From Candidatus Dormiibacter sp. (GTDB taxonomy: Bacteria > Chloroflexota > Dormibacteria > UBA8260), in NCBI GenBank assembly GCA_025450495.1, contig JANWHI010000161.1, positions 1-14,397 on the forward strand: a stretch of 14,397 nucleotides of DNA, in the 5' to 3' direction. The notes beneath the pieces were generated by a model. It was given only the letters and a program-made list of their open reading frames with translations. It was not told the origin of the DNA and searched no databases. The translations under genes and the position numbers were made by a program. Positions 6,529 to 13,611 of the stretch are shown here, piece after piece; positions within the stretch are counted from its first letter, which is position 1; each line of letters begins with the position of its first letter.

Positions 6529-7514
6529 AGCTCCCCGGGTTCGCGACGCGCAACCTCCGCATCAAGGCATTCGCCGCCATCCTCGCCACCGTGACCTGGG
6601 CGGGTGTGGTCTACGCCAGCAACCCGCCGGACTCCCGCTCGGTGACCATCAACGTCCCCCAAACCAGTGGGCAGGTGGCCCCGTACGTGCTGGTCAATCC
6701 GATCGCCCCCCTGGTGGTCCGGGTGATCGGCACCCGGGACCACCTCAACGCCTTCGACCCCAATGACCTGGTGGTCACCGTCAACTACAAGGCGATCACC
6801 CACGCTGGCTCGCAGTCGCTCCCCGTGTCGGTGGTCAACAACGACCGCGACGTCATCCTCGACAATCCCCCAACCGATGTCCCCGCGGAGGTCGACCACC
6901 TCGGCTCCGCGACGGTTCCGGTCACTGTTGTCATCAGCACGCCACCCCCGCAGGGCTACGTGGTGACCAGCAGCTCGACCGATCCGAGCACCGTCACCGT
7001 GATCGGGCCGCAGCAGCAGTTGGGTGGCGTGCAGGCCAGGGTCACCGTCGATCTCGCCAACCAGAAGACCAACTTCCAGCAGGACGAGAAGCTGTTCCTC
7101 TACGACGCCACCAACCAACGGCTGGGCAACTTCGGCATCACCATCCCGGGCAATCCGAAGGACAATCTCATCCCGGTCACCATCACCGTCACCGCCAGCC
7201 TCACCTCGCGGGCCAGCGCCGTGCTGCCGCGGGTGAGCGGCACGGTGGCGCCGGGGCACCAGGTCGCGGCCACCACGCAGTCACCTCTCGTGGTTGTGCT
7301 CAACGGCCCGCAGGACCTGCTCAACAACCTTGATTCGATCCCGACGGAGACGATCTCGGTCAACGGGCTCACCACAAGCAAGACGTTCGTGGTGCACATC
7401 GTCACCCCACCCGGCGTCACCGCCAATCCACGGACGGTCTCGGTGACGATCACGGTGGTCGCGGTGCCGTCGTCCTCGCCGACACCGAGCCCAACGCCGT
7501 CCCCAACCCCGTAG
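6525..7514 (+). CDS. cdaR: YbbR-domain protein, CdaA regulator
   Basis: This 329-residue protein has one N-terminal membrane anchor (about 14-30, after the basic NLRIK) and an extracytoplasmic part. That part is made of repeated beta-rich YbbR units, visible as recurring V-x-V/I-x-V strands, for example VTINVP, VTVNYK, VPVTVVIS, VTVIGP, IPVTITVTA, VVVLNGP and VSVTITVV. In Firmicutes, CdaR binds CdaA and modulates c-di-AMP synthesis. Identity here rests mostly on position directly after cdaA, the anchor and the YbbR pattern, because family sequence is weakly conserved. The C-terminus ends in VPSS followed by three SPTP repeats, a flexible tail probably outside the membrane. The GTG start overlaps the cdaA stop. 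The next gene follows after 54 bases. Confidence 0.85.
   Translation: MKLPGFATRNLRIKAFAAILATVTWAGVVYASNPPDSRSVTINVPQTSGQVAPYVLVNPIAPLVVRVIGTRDHLNAFDPNDLVVTVNYKAITHAGSQSLPVSVVNNDRDVILDNPPTDVPAEVDHLGSATVPVTVVISTPPPQGYVVTSSSTDPSTVTVIGPQQQLGGVQARVTVDLANQKTNFQQDEKLFLYDATNQRLGNFGITIPGNPKDNLIPVTITVTASLTSRASAVLPRVSGTVAPGHQVAATTQSPLVVVLNGPQDLLNNLDSIPTETISVNGLTTSKTFVVHIVTPPGVTANPRTVSVTITVVAVPSSSPTPSPTPSPTP
7476..7511 (+). repeat. Three SPTP repeats at the CdaR C-terminus
   Basis: The last twelve codons encode SPTP three times. Ser is read as tcg, agc and tcc, Thr as aca, acg and acc, and Pro as ccg or cca, so the repeat is conserved in protein more than in DNA. Confidence 0.8.
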
Positions 7515-7568
7515 ACGCATCGTCCGCCGGCAGTAACCACCACCACGACGGAGTCGTTCACACCTCAC

Positions 7569-9407
7569 ATGTGCGGAATCATCGGCTACGTCGGGGCGCG
7601 CCAGGCCGCCCCGGTGCTGCTCGACAGCCTGGAGCGCCTGGAATACCGCGGTTACGACTCCGCCGGCATCGCCGTGCTCGACGAGGACGGCGGCGCCACG
7701 GCTATCGCCAAGAGCAATCGCAAGGTCGCCGACCTCGTCAAGCAGTTCGCTGCCGAAGGAATGCCCAGCGGGCACACCGGCATCGGCCACACGCGATGGG
7801 CGACGCACGGCCGTCCGACGGTGATCAACGCTCACCCGCACCGCGACTGCACGGGTCGCATCCACCTCATCCACAACGGGATCATCGAGAACTACCGCGA
7901 GCTGCGCGCCGAGCTCGTCGCCGCGGGCCACGAGTTCGTCAGCGATACCGACACCGAGGTGGTGCCCCACCTGGTCGAGCAGCACTACACGGGCGACCTC
8001 GCAGCCGCGGTGCGCGCAGCCTTGCAGCGCATCCATGGCGCGTATGCGCTGGTCGTGATCTCTGCCGACGAGCCCGGGCGGATCGTCGGCGCGCGCCTCA
8101 ACGCGCCGCTGGTGGTGGGATTGGGCGATGACGAGGTGTTCGTCAGCAGCGACATTTCTGCGCTGATCCCGTACACCAAGCGTGTCATTCTGCTCGGCGA
8201 GGGCGAGGTCGCCGCACTGTCGCCCGAGGAGGTGATCATCACCAGCCTCGATGGCGCCCATCGCGAGCCGCGCGTCGTGGTCGTCGACTGGGAGGCCGAG
8301 CAGGCGCAGAAGGGCGGCTTTCCGCACTTCATGCTCAAGGAGATCCACGAGCAGCCATCGTCGCTGCGAGGCGCGCTGCGCGGCCGCATCGACGACTCGG
8401 GTTTTGTCGATCTCCCCGATGTGACGCTCGACGACAGCCACCTGGCGGCGCTCCACCAGGTGACCATCGTGGCATGCGGTTCGGCGTGGATCGCCGGGCT
8501 GGTCACCAAGTACGCCATCGAGAAGCTGGCCCGCGTCAAGTGCGACGTCGAACCGGCGAGCGAGTTCCGCTACGGTGATCCGCTCCTTGATGATGGCACC
8601 CTGGTGGTGGCGTTCTCGCAGTCCGGCGAGACGGCTGACACGCTGGCGGCGGTGCGCGAGGCGCGCCGTCACGGCGCCACCGTCATCGCCGTGACCAACG
8701 TGGTCGGGAGTGCCCTGTCGATGGAGGCCGACGGGGTCGTCTACATGCAGTCCGGACCGGAGATCTGCGTTGCTGCGACGAAAACGATGGTCAACCAGAT
8801 GGCGTGTGGCATGCTGCTCGCGCTGCGGCTCGGCCAGGCCAGGGGAACCCTCGACGACGACGAGCATCGCCGCCTGACCACGGCGCTGCTCGAGGCGCCG
8901 GCGCTGGTCGAGCGCGCGCTGGCCCTCGAGCCCCAGCTCGCCGAGATGGCGCAGCGCTACTCGCACACCCGCAACGCGATGTACATCGGCCGCGGCATCA
9001 ACTTCCCGGTCGCGCTCGAGGGAGCGCTGAAGCTCAAGGAGGTGTCGTACATCCACGCGGAGGGGTACGCCGCCGGCGAACTCAAGCACGGCCCGATCGC
9101 GCTGCTCGACCCCGACGTGCCGGTGGTCGCCCTGGCCACCCGCTCGCGCACCCTGTCCAAGATGGTCAGCAACATCCAGGAGGTGAGCTCACGCGACGCC
9201 CCGGTGATCGCGCTGGTCACGCAGGGTGAGAACCCGTTCGACGCCGGCTTCGTCCGTGACCTCGTCGAGGTGCCCTTGACCGATGAGCTGATCTCGCCGC
9301 TGGTCAACGTCGTTCCTCTGCAGCTCTTCGCCTACCACGTCGCCGTCGAGCGTGGCTGCGACGTCGACCAGCCGCGCAACCTCGCCAAATCGGTCACCGT
9401 GGAGTGA
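7569..9407 (+). CDS. glmS: Glutamine-fructose-6-phosphate aminotransferase (isomerizing)
   Basis: This full-length 612-residue GlmS makes glucosamine-6-phosphate from fructose-6-phosphate and glutamine, the entry step to UDP-GlcNAc, peptidoglycan and glycans. The N-terminal class II amidotransferase domain has Cys2 (MCGIIGYVG), RGYDSAG (27-33), HTRWATHG (74-81), HNGIIENY (102-109) and DTDTE (126-130). Two SIS sugar-isomerase domains follow: ACGSAWIAG (302-310), SQSGET (350-355), and EVSYIHAEGYAAGELKHGP (491-509). Glu491, His508 and Lys607 match the E. coli isomerase residues. The C-terminus ends in the conserved NLAKSVTVE. The usual CGTSYHAG loop reads CGSAWIAG. The 54-base gap upstream has no glmS-ribozyme-sized leader and no good Shine-Dalgarno sequence. 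Placement just after cdaA-cdaR links amino-sugar supply with c-di-AMP. Confidence 0.97.
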   Translation: MCGIIGYVGARQAAPVLLDSLERLEYRGYDSAGIAVLDEDGGATAIAKSNRKVADLVKQFAAEGMPSGHTGIGHTRWATHGRPTVINAHPHRDCTGRIHLIHNGIIENYRELRAELVAAGHEFVSDTDTEVVPHLVEQHYTGDLAAAVRAALQRIHGAYALVVISADEPGRIVGARLNAPLVVGLGDDEVFVSSDISALIPYTKRVILLGEGEVAALSPEEVIITSLDGAHREPRVVVVDWEAEQAQKGGFPHFMLKEIHEQPSSLRGALRGRIDDSGFVDLPDVTLDDSHLAALHQVTIVACGSAWIAGLVTKYAIEKLARVKCDVEPASEFRYGDPLLDDGTLVVAFSQSGETADTLAAVREARRHGATVIAVTNVVGSALSMEADGVVYMQSGPEICVAATKTMVNQMACGMLLALRLGQARGTLDDDEHRRLTTALLEAPALVERALALEPQLAEMAQRYSHTRNAMYIGRGINFPVALEGALKLKEVSYIHAEGYAAGELKHGPIALLDPDVPVVALATRSRTLSKMVSNIQEVSSRDAPVIALVTQGENPFDAGFVRDLVEVPLTDELISPLVNVVPLQLFAYHVAVERGCDVDQPRNLAKSVTVE

Positions 9408-10639
9408 GCAGCGCCACCGGGGTGGACGTCACCTCGGTCGCGCGCGTCGCCGCGCTGCTGTCGCGCCGCCCGCAGGCTGCGCAGCGGGTGTACACCGAGT
9501 CGGAGCGCCGCGACTGCGCCGGTCAACCGCAGCGCTGGGCGACGCGGTGGGCGGCCAAGGAGGCGGTGCGCAAGCTGCACGGCGCCGCGGGGCTGCCGCT
9601 GCCGGCGTTCCACGATGTCGAGGTGGTGGTCGGTGCGCGCGGGGCGCCCTCGCGGCGCGTTCACGGCGTCGCCAGCGACCTGCGGCTGTCGCTGGCGCAC
9701 GAGGGTGACCTCGCTGTTGCCGTGGTCACCGGTGAGCCGGCGCCGGCAAGCTACGCCGAAGTGCCGTTGGGCCTGCAGCTCGCCGCCAGGCCGGAGGACG
9801 CCCACAAAGGCACGTTCGGGACCGTGGTCGTGGTGGGCGGCGCGGTGGGTTTCAGCGGCGCGCCGTTGCTGAGCGCCACCGCGGCCGCGCGCGGCGGCGC
9901 GGGCCGGGTGCGCGTCTGCGTCCCCAGCGCCATCTACCCGTTGGTTGCCGCGCAGACCCTCGAGGTCATGGCCAATCCCCTGCCCGACGCCGACGGTGGC
10001 ATCGCACCTGAGGCGCTTGCGGTTCTCCGCGAGCGGCACTTCCCGGGCGCCAGCACGCTGGTGCTCGGTCCCGGTCTGGGCAGAGCACCGCTCACCGAGC
10101 GTTTCGTGGTCGACCTGCTCCACGAATTGCCTGCACCCACCGTCGTCGATGCCGACGGGCTGAACATCGCCGCCGCCAGGGGCGTGGACTGGCGCAGCTG
10201 CAACCAGCCCGTGGTTCTGACCCCTCATCCCGCCGAGATGGGCCGGCTGTGCTCGCTGACGACCTCGGCCGTGCAGCAGCGTCGTCGTGAGCTGGCCGCC
10301 TCGTTCGCGCACCACAGCGGGGCGGTGGTGGTGCTCAAGGGCAGCGACACCGTGGTGGCGGCTCCCGACGGACGGGTGCACGTCAGCGCCCTCCGGGTGG
10401 TGGCCCTGGCCAGCGGCGGCAGCGGTGACGTCCTCTCCGGCCTCCTCGGCGCGCTGATCGCGCAGGGCCTTGAACCGTTCGACGCCGCCGTCGCCGCGGT
10501 GTTCGTGCACGCCGAGGCCGCGCTGGCGCTGCAGCATCGCCGCGGCCGCGCCGGTGTCCTGCCGCGCGACGTCATCGACGAATTGCCCGCCGCCCAGGAG
10601 AGGGTTCGCCGCGTTCTCGAGCACAGGCGGGCGCGGTGA
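9404..10639 (+). CDS. Fusion: holo-ACP synthase (AcpS) + ADP-dependent NAD(P)H-hydrate dehydratase (NnrD)
   Basis: This 411-residue protein has two domains. Residues 4-110 resemble AcpS, which transfers phosphopantetheine from CoA to acyl carrier protein. The evidence is GVDVTSVARV with metal-binding Asp8, RVYTESE (28-34), RWAAKEAVRK (48-57) with Glu53, and LSLAHEGDLAVAVV (95-108). Residues 121-395 are a ribokinase-like NnrD/YjeF C-terminal domain that repairs NAD(P)H hydrates using ADP. It shows GTFGTVVVVGG (136-146), GPGLG (222-226), VVDADGLN (247-254), LTPHPAEMG (272-280), KGSD (312-315) and SGGSGDVLSG (337-346) with catalytic Asp342. The usual NPGMA segment before GxGD reads RVVALA. No NnrE epimerase domain is present. 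The GTG start overlaps the glmS stop as GTGA, and no in-frame stop lies between the domains. Confidence 0.9.
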   Translation: MSSATGVDVTSVARVAALLSRRPQAAQRVYTESERRDCAGQPQRWATRWAAKEAVRKLHGAAGLPLPAFHDVEVVVGARGAPSRRVHGVASDLRLSLAHEGDLAVAVVTGEPAPASYAEVPLGLQLAARPEDAHKGTFGTVVVVGGAVGFSGAPLLSATAAARGGAGRVRVCVPSAIYPLVAAQTLEVMANPLPDADGGIAPEALAVLRERHFPGASTLVLGPGLGRAPLTERFVVDLLHELPAPTVVDADGLNIAAARGVDWRSCNQPVVLTPHPAEMGRLCSLTTSAVQQRRRELAASFAHHSGAVVVLKGSDTVVAAPDGRVHVSALRVVALASGGSGDVLSGLLGALIAQGLEPFDAAVAAVFVHAEAALALQHRRGRAGVLPRDVIDELPAAQERVRRVLEHRRAR

Positions 10640-11337
10640 CAGCGAGGCGGCTGCCCCAGGCCGGCGGCCTCCGCGCCGTCGTCTTCGACATGGACGGTGT
10701 GCTCATCGACACCGAGCCGGTGTGGCGCAGCATCGAGATCGAAGTGTTCGCCTCGCTGGGGTTGCACCTCACCGAGGCCGACTGCCGCCAGACCATGGGC
10801 ATGCGCACCGCCGAGATGGTGCATCTGTGGTGGGCGCGCCGGCCGTGGTCCGGTCCGTCGGTCGCCGATGTCGTCGACCGCATCGTCGTTGCGGTCGGCG
10901 AGCACGTGCGCACCCGCGGTGTCGCCATCGACGGGGCGGTCGAGGCGGTGCGCCTGGTGCGCTCCTGCCGGCTGGGGTGCGCCGTCGCCTCGTCATCACC
11001 GCGGTCGCTCATCGACGCCATGGTGGCGCGGCTGGGCATCGCCGAGCTGATCGATGCCGTGTGCTCCGCCGAGGCTGAGGTGCGCGGCAAGCCGGCCCCC
11101 GACGTCTACCTGCGTGCGGCCCGGCTGCTCGGCGTGCCACCAACCAGCTGCCTGGCCGTCGAGGACTCGGTGTCGGGTGTGCTCTCCGCGCGTGCCGCGG
11201 GGATGCCGTGCGTGGCCATCCCGGACGGGCCCACCGGGCAGGATCCGCGGCTCGACGCGGCGTCGGCGCGGCTCGACTCGATCCGCGACCTCAACCACGC
11301 GCGCCTCGAGTCGCTGAGCGCCGCCTACTTCGAGTAG
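10636..11337 (+). CDS. HAD-superfamily sugar-phosphate phosphatase, YniC/HxpB-like
   Basis: This 233-residue HAD subfamily IA hydrolase has all four motifs: FDMDGVLID (17-25) with nucleophile Asp18 and acid/base Asp20, Ser119 in ASSSP, Lys152 in GKPAPDVYL, and VEDSVSG (175-181) with Asp177. The cap region carries LGLHLTEADC, then LWWARRPWSGPS (64-75). This closely resembles the matching WYARQPWNGPS block of E. coli YniC/HxpB, a hexitol and 2-deoxyglucose-6-phosphate phosphatase. It probably removes phosphate from a small sugar phosphate in the cytoplasm; the true substrate is unknown. Its GTG start overlaps the preceding TGA as GTGA, so it closes the six-gene unit. Its last 13 bases overlap the end of the convergent CHAP gene. 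Confidence 0.88.
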   Translation: MTARRLPQAGGLRAVVFDMDGVLIDTEPVWRSIEIEVFASLGLHLTEADCRQTMGMRTAEMVHLWWARRPWSGPSVADVVDRIVVAVGEHVRTRGVAIDGAVEAVRLVRSCRLGCAVASSSPRSLIDAMVARLGIAELIDAVCSAEAEVRGKPAPDVYLRAARLLGVPPTSCLAVEDSVSGVLSARAAGMPCVAIPDGPTGQDPRLDAASARLDSIRDLNHARLESLSAAYFE

Positions 11338-12407
11338 ATGAAGCCCTGGATGCCGCCTGAGTTGTCGGGGAGCACCCGGTAGCTGACCCGGTCCCAGCCG
11401 CCGCCATTGCCATGGAAGTTCATCTCGGAGAGCTTGAACTCGCCGGCGGGCACACCCGCCGCCGGGCCCACCGCCTCGACGTAGGCGACATGGCCGACCC
11501 GGCTGGCCCCGTCGCCGCCGGGCCAGAACACCACCACCGCGCCGACCCGCGGCATGTGGCCCTCAGGGTAGCCATAGTTGGCGGCTGCGTAGTACCAGTC
11601 CTTGGCGTTGCCCAACCAAGGGATGCACCGCCGCGTGGCCACGTACCAGGTGCACTGGCCGTACGAGAAGTGATTGGCGCACGAGCTGCTGCCTCCTCGC
11701 GGCGGAGCGTTCCCCGCCGCGAGCTCCTGGTCGATCTCGGCGATCTGAGCCGCGATCGCGCGCGCCGGGCCACTGGCCGCCTGGAAGGCGGCGTTGCGCT
11801 GCTCGACCAGCATCAGGAGCGCGTTGCTGTCCTGCGCGAGCTGTTCCTCGAGAGCCGTGCCCTTGGCGGAGTCGGTTCGGATCTCGGCCTGCTCGACCTT
11901 GATTGCCTGTTCCTTGTCACGGAGGTTGGCCTGGAGGTTCTTGACCTGCTCGGCGACATGCGACGTGCCCGCCAGCCGCTCCATCGCCTGGCTGAAGGTG
12001 GTGGCGCTGAGCACGGCGGCGACCCAGGAGTCGGTGGTCGTGGTCTCGTAGCTCTGCCGGGTCAGCACCGCCAGCTGCTGCTTGGCCTTGACGATCGTCG
12101 CCTCGTCGTCAGCGACCTGGCCGCTGAGCGCGAGGAGCCGGGCGTTGAGAGCTGCGAGCTGCTTCTGGGCAGCGAGCAATCGTGCCTGGGCGTTGGCGAA
12201 CGCCTGCTCAGCCTGGGAGAGCGACTGGGAGGCGCTGTTCCTAGCCGGTTCCAGCGCCGCGAGCTCCTGGACGAGGACGGCCCGGCGGGCGCGGAGAGCG
12301 TTGGTCTGGGCGGTGTCAGCGTGACCGGAGGGGATCGCGGTGACGCCTGCGCTGAGCAGGACGGCACAGCCGACCACCATCAAGAGAAGCTTGCGACTAC
12401 CCCGCAA
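11325..12407 (-). CDS. Secreted coiled-coil CHAP-domain peptidoglycan hydrolase (PcsB/CwlO-like layout)
   Basis: This is a 360-residue exported protein. A signal peptide (1-30) has basic RGSRK, a hydrophobic core LLLMVVGCAVLLSAG and a likely cut after GHA. Residues about 31-231 form a long Ala/Gln/Leu-rich coiled coil, interrupted near 120-150. A short linker APPRGGSSS leads to the CHAP domain (about 243-360). GQCTWYV (250-256) supplies catalytic Cys252, VGHVAYVEAV (304-313) supplies His306, and a third residue is probably Glu327 or Asn330 in LSEMNF. Such proteins cut peptidoglycan peptide bonds during growth or division, and the coiled coil often holds the enzyme inactive until a partner binds. 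The start is a TTG at 12407, chosen because GGAGGG lies five bases upstream and the signal peptide begins there. The longer open frame upstream runs antisense through thiL and is not coding. Confidence 0.9.
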   Translation of the reverse strand: MRGSRKLLLMVVGCAVLLSAGVTAIPSGHADTAQTNALRARRAVLVQELAALEPARNSASQSLSQAEQAFANAQARLLAAQKQLAALNARLLALSGQVADDEATIVKAKQQLAVLTRQSYETTTTDSWVAAVLSATTFSQAMERLAGTSHVAEQVKNLQANLRDKEQAIKVEQAEIRTDSAKGTALEEQLAQDSNALLMLVEQRNAAFQAASGPARAIAAQIAEIDQELAAGNAPPRGGSSSCANHFSYGQCTWYVATRRCIPWLGNAKDWYYAAANYGYPEGHMPRVGAVVVFWPGGDGASRVGHVAYVEAVGPAAGVPAGEFKLSEMNFHGNGGGWDRVSYRVLPDNSGGIQGFIYSK

Positions 12408-12412
12408 CGGTG

Positions 12413-12418
12413 CCCTCC
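12413..12418 (-). promoter_or_regulatory. Ribosome binding site deciding the TTG start of the CHAP gene
   Basis: The minus strand reads GGAGGG, CACCG, TTG. A second GGAGG copy lies at 12422-12426, and a CCTCC that could pair with either lies at 12431-12435, so start access may depend on folding. Confidence 0.7.
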
Positions 12419-12482
12419 GTTCCTCCGCCTGGAGGCTGAGTTGATATTGGCCCCACTCCGGGGTTGCGGCCCCCGATCCTGG

Positions 12483-12509
12483 CGGCACCATAGAGGTTCG
12501 AAGGTGCCG
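12483..12509. repeat. Inverted repeat in the CHAP/thiL divergent region, operator-like
   Basis: A perfect 7-base inverted repeat, cggcacc (12483-12489) and ggtgccg (12503-12509), has a 13-base spacer. The arm centres are 20 bases apart, about two helical turns. It covers the -10 and spacer of the candidate CHAP promoter. A dimeric repressor site is possible, but arms this short can arise by chance in GC-rich DNA. Confidence 0.35.
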
Positions 12510-12516
12510 AATGCAA
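12487..12516 (-). promoter_or_regulatory. Candidate promoter of the CHAP hydrolase gene
   Basis: On the minus strand, TTGCAT (12511-12516), 18 bases and TATGGT (12487-12492) partly match sigma-70 boxes. Transcription would start near 12480, giving a leader of roughly 73 bases before the TTG. Confidence 0.35.
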
Positions 12517-12545
12517 ATCGACGCGGATACCGGGCGGCAGCTCCC

Positions 12546-12551
12546 TAAAGT
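12546..12551 (+). promoter_or_regulatory. Candidate -10 box for a near-leaderless thiL transcript
   Basis: TAAAGT (4/6 to TATAAT) ends ten bases before the thiL ATG, so the message would start about four bases before it. The bases between hold a small dyad, AGTGA-GCT-TCACT (12549-12561), directly abutting the ATG. No Shine-Dalgarno or clear -35 box is seen. Confidence 0.3.
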
Positions 12552-12561
12552 GAGCTTCACT

Positions 12562-13611
12562 ATGACTGACCCGTACGTCCCAGTCGAGCGCGAACGTCGC
12601 TTTGGGTCGGGCGGACCGACCCTCGCCGCGGTGGGGGAGGTTGCGCTCGTCGAGCAACTGGTGGACATCGCCAGGACGGGCTCTGGGCCCACCTTGGCGA
12701 GCGCTGTGGGCGACGACGCCGCGGTGTGGCAGCCGCCGCCGGGATGCGACCTCGCCGTCAGCGTCGACGCCATGGTCGAGGACGTCGACTTCCGCCGCGG
12801 CTGGATCACCCCGCGCCAGCTTGGCCGCCGCGCCTTCGCCGTGGCGGTCTCCGACCTCGCCGGAACCGGGGCCCGGGCGGTCATGTGCCTGGCGACGCTG
12901 TGCGCGCGGCGCGGGGAGCAGGCCGAGGACGTCCTGGAGATCCAGCGCGGGCTCTGCGAGGCGGCGGCGGCGGCCGGGTGCACCGTCGCTGGTGGTGACT
13001 GCAGCGCGATCGACGGCCCCATGGTCATCGATGTGTGCGTCACCGGCGTGGTGGACGCCGGCCGGGCGCTGCTTCGGTCCGCCGGCCGCCCGGGCGACAT
13101 CCTGCTCGTGACCGGTGTTCTCGGCAGTGCCGCCGCCGGCCTGCGGATCCTCCTCGAGGGGGTCGACGCCGTGTCCGACCCAGAGCGTCGCTGGATAAAC
13201 GCGCAGCTGCAACCGGCCACCCGGCTGCGTGAGGGCCGCGAGCTGCACGCGCGGGGCGTCCGCTGCGGCGGCGACATCAGCGATGGCCTGGTGCTCGACG
13301 CGTTGCGCACCGCCCGCGCCAGTGCCTGCGCGGTCGAGCTGTGGGCCGACTACCTGCCCGTCGACTCCGGGCTGGTCGAACGTTTTGGCAAGCAATGGCT
13401 GGAACTGGCGATCGGCGGCGGCGAGGACTTCGAGCTCGTCGCCGCGCTGCCGGAGCCCGACGTCGAGGCGCTGCTGCGCGGCTGGCCACCTGACCTCGCC
13501 CCGCTGACCACGGTGGGCGCGCTGCGCGACGGTGCGGGCGTACGCCTGCTGGACAGCCCCGGGGGCATCGAGCTGCCCCTGCCACCCAGCCGCGCCGGCC
13601 ACTTCTCGTGA
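12562..13611 (+). CDS. thiL: Thiamine-monophosphate kinase
   Basis: This 349-residue enzyme phosphorylates thiamine monophosphate to thiamine diphosphate with ATP. It has the two-domain PurM-like fold with VGDDAAVW (49-56), the metal-binding stretch SVDAMVEDVDF (67-77), AVSDLAGTGARAV (95-107), AGGDCS (143-148), VTGVLGSAAAGL (183-194), ISDGLVLD (239-246) and GGGEDFEL (285-292). Two positions differ from the common pattern: DxxxExVHF has Asp76 in place of His, and GGDT reads GGDC. I chose the ATG at 12562 because family similarity starts shortly after, at GEVALVEQL. A start at 12511 would add 17 unconserved residues. Its TGA overlaps the tsaE GTG. thiL next to tsaE and tsaB is a common bacterial arrangement, which supports the call. 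Confidence 0.92.
   Translation: MTDPYVPVERERRFGSGGPTLAAVGEVALVEQLVDIARTGSGPTLASAVGDDAAVWQPPPGCDLAVSVDAMVEDVDFRRGWITPRQLGRRAFAVAVSDLAGTGARAVMCLATLCARRGEQAEDVLEIQRGLCEAAAAAGCTVAGGDCSAIDGPMVIDVCVTGVVDAGRALLRSAGRPGDILLVTGVLGSAAAGLRILLEGVDAVSDPERRWINAQLQPATRLREGRELHARGVRCGGDISDGLVLDALRTARASACAVELWADYLPVDSGLVERFGKQWLELAIGGGEDFELVAALPEPDVEALLRGWPPDLAPLTTVGALRDGAGVRLLDSPGGIELPLPPSRAGHFS

Noticed and set aside
5515..7259. Two long minus-strand frames (5515-6522 and 5997-7259)
   Set aside because: They lie opposite cdaA and cdaR, whose motifs are intact. The translations have shadow-type composition.
7515..7568. glmS ribozyme or other leader element before glmS
   Set aside because: Only 54 bases are available and no conserved ribozyme core is seen.
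7281..9089. 602-codon open frame on the minus strand
   Set aside because: It is antisense to cdaR and glmS, both clearly coding. Its composition is low-complexity and no motif is seen.
12408..12561. c-di-AMP (ydaO-type) riboswitch ahead of the CHAP gene
   Set aside because: I looked because such switches control wall hydrolases elsewhere. The conserved blocks of that class are not recognisable, and the likely leader is too short.
12408..13310. N-terminal 301-residue extension of the CHAP protein
   Set aside because: The extension is antisense to thiL and Ser/Arg/Pro-rich. The signal peptide and a good ribosome site place the start at the TTG at 12407.
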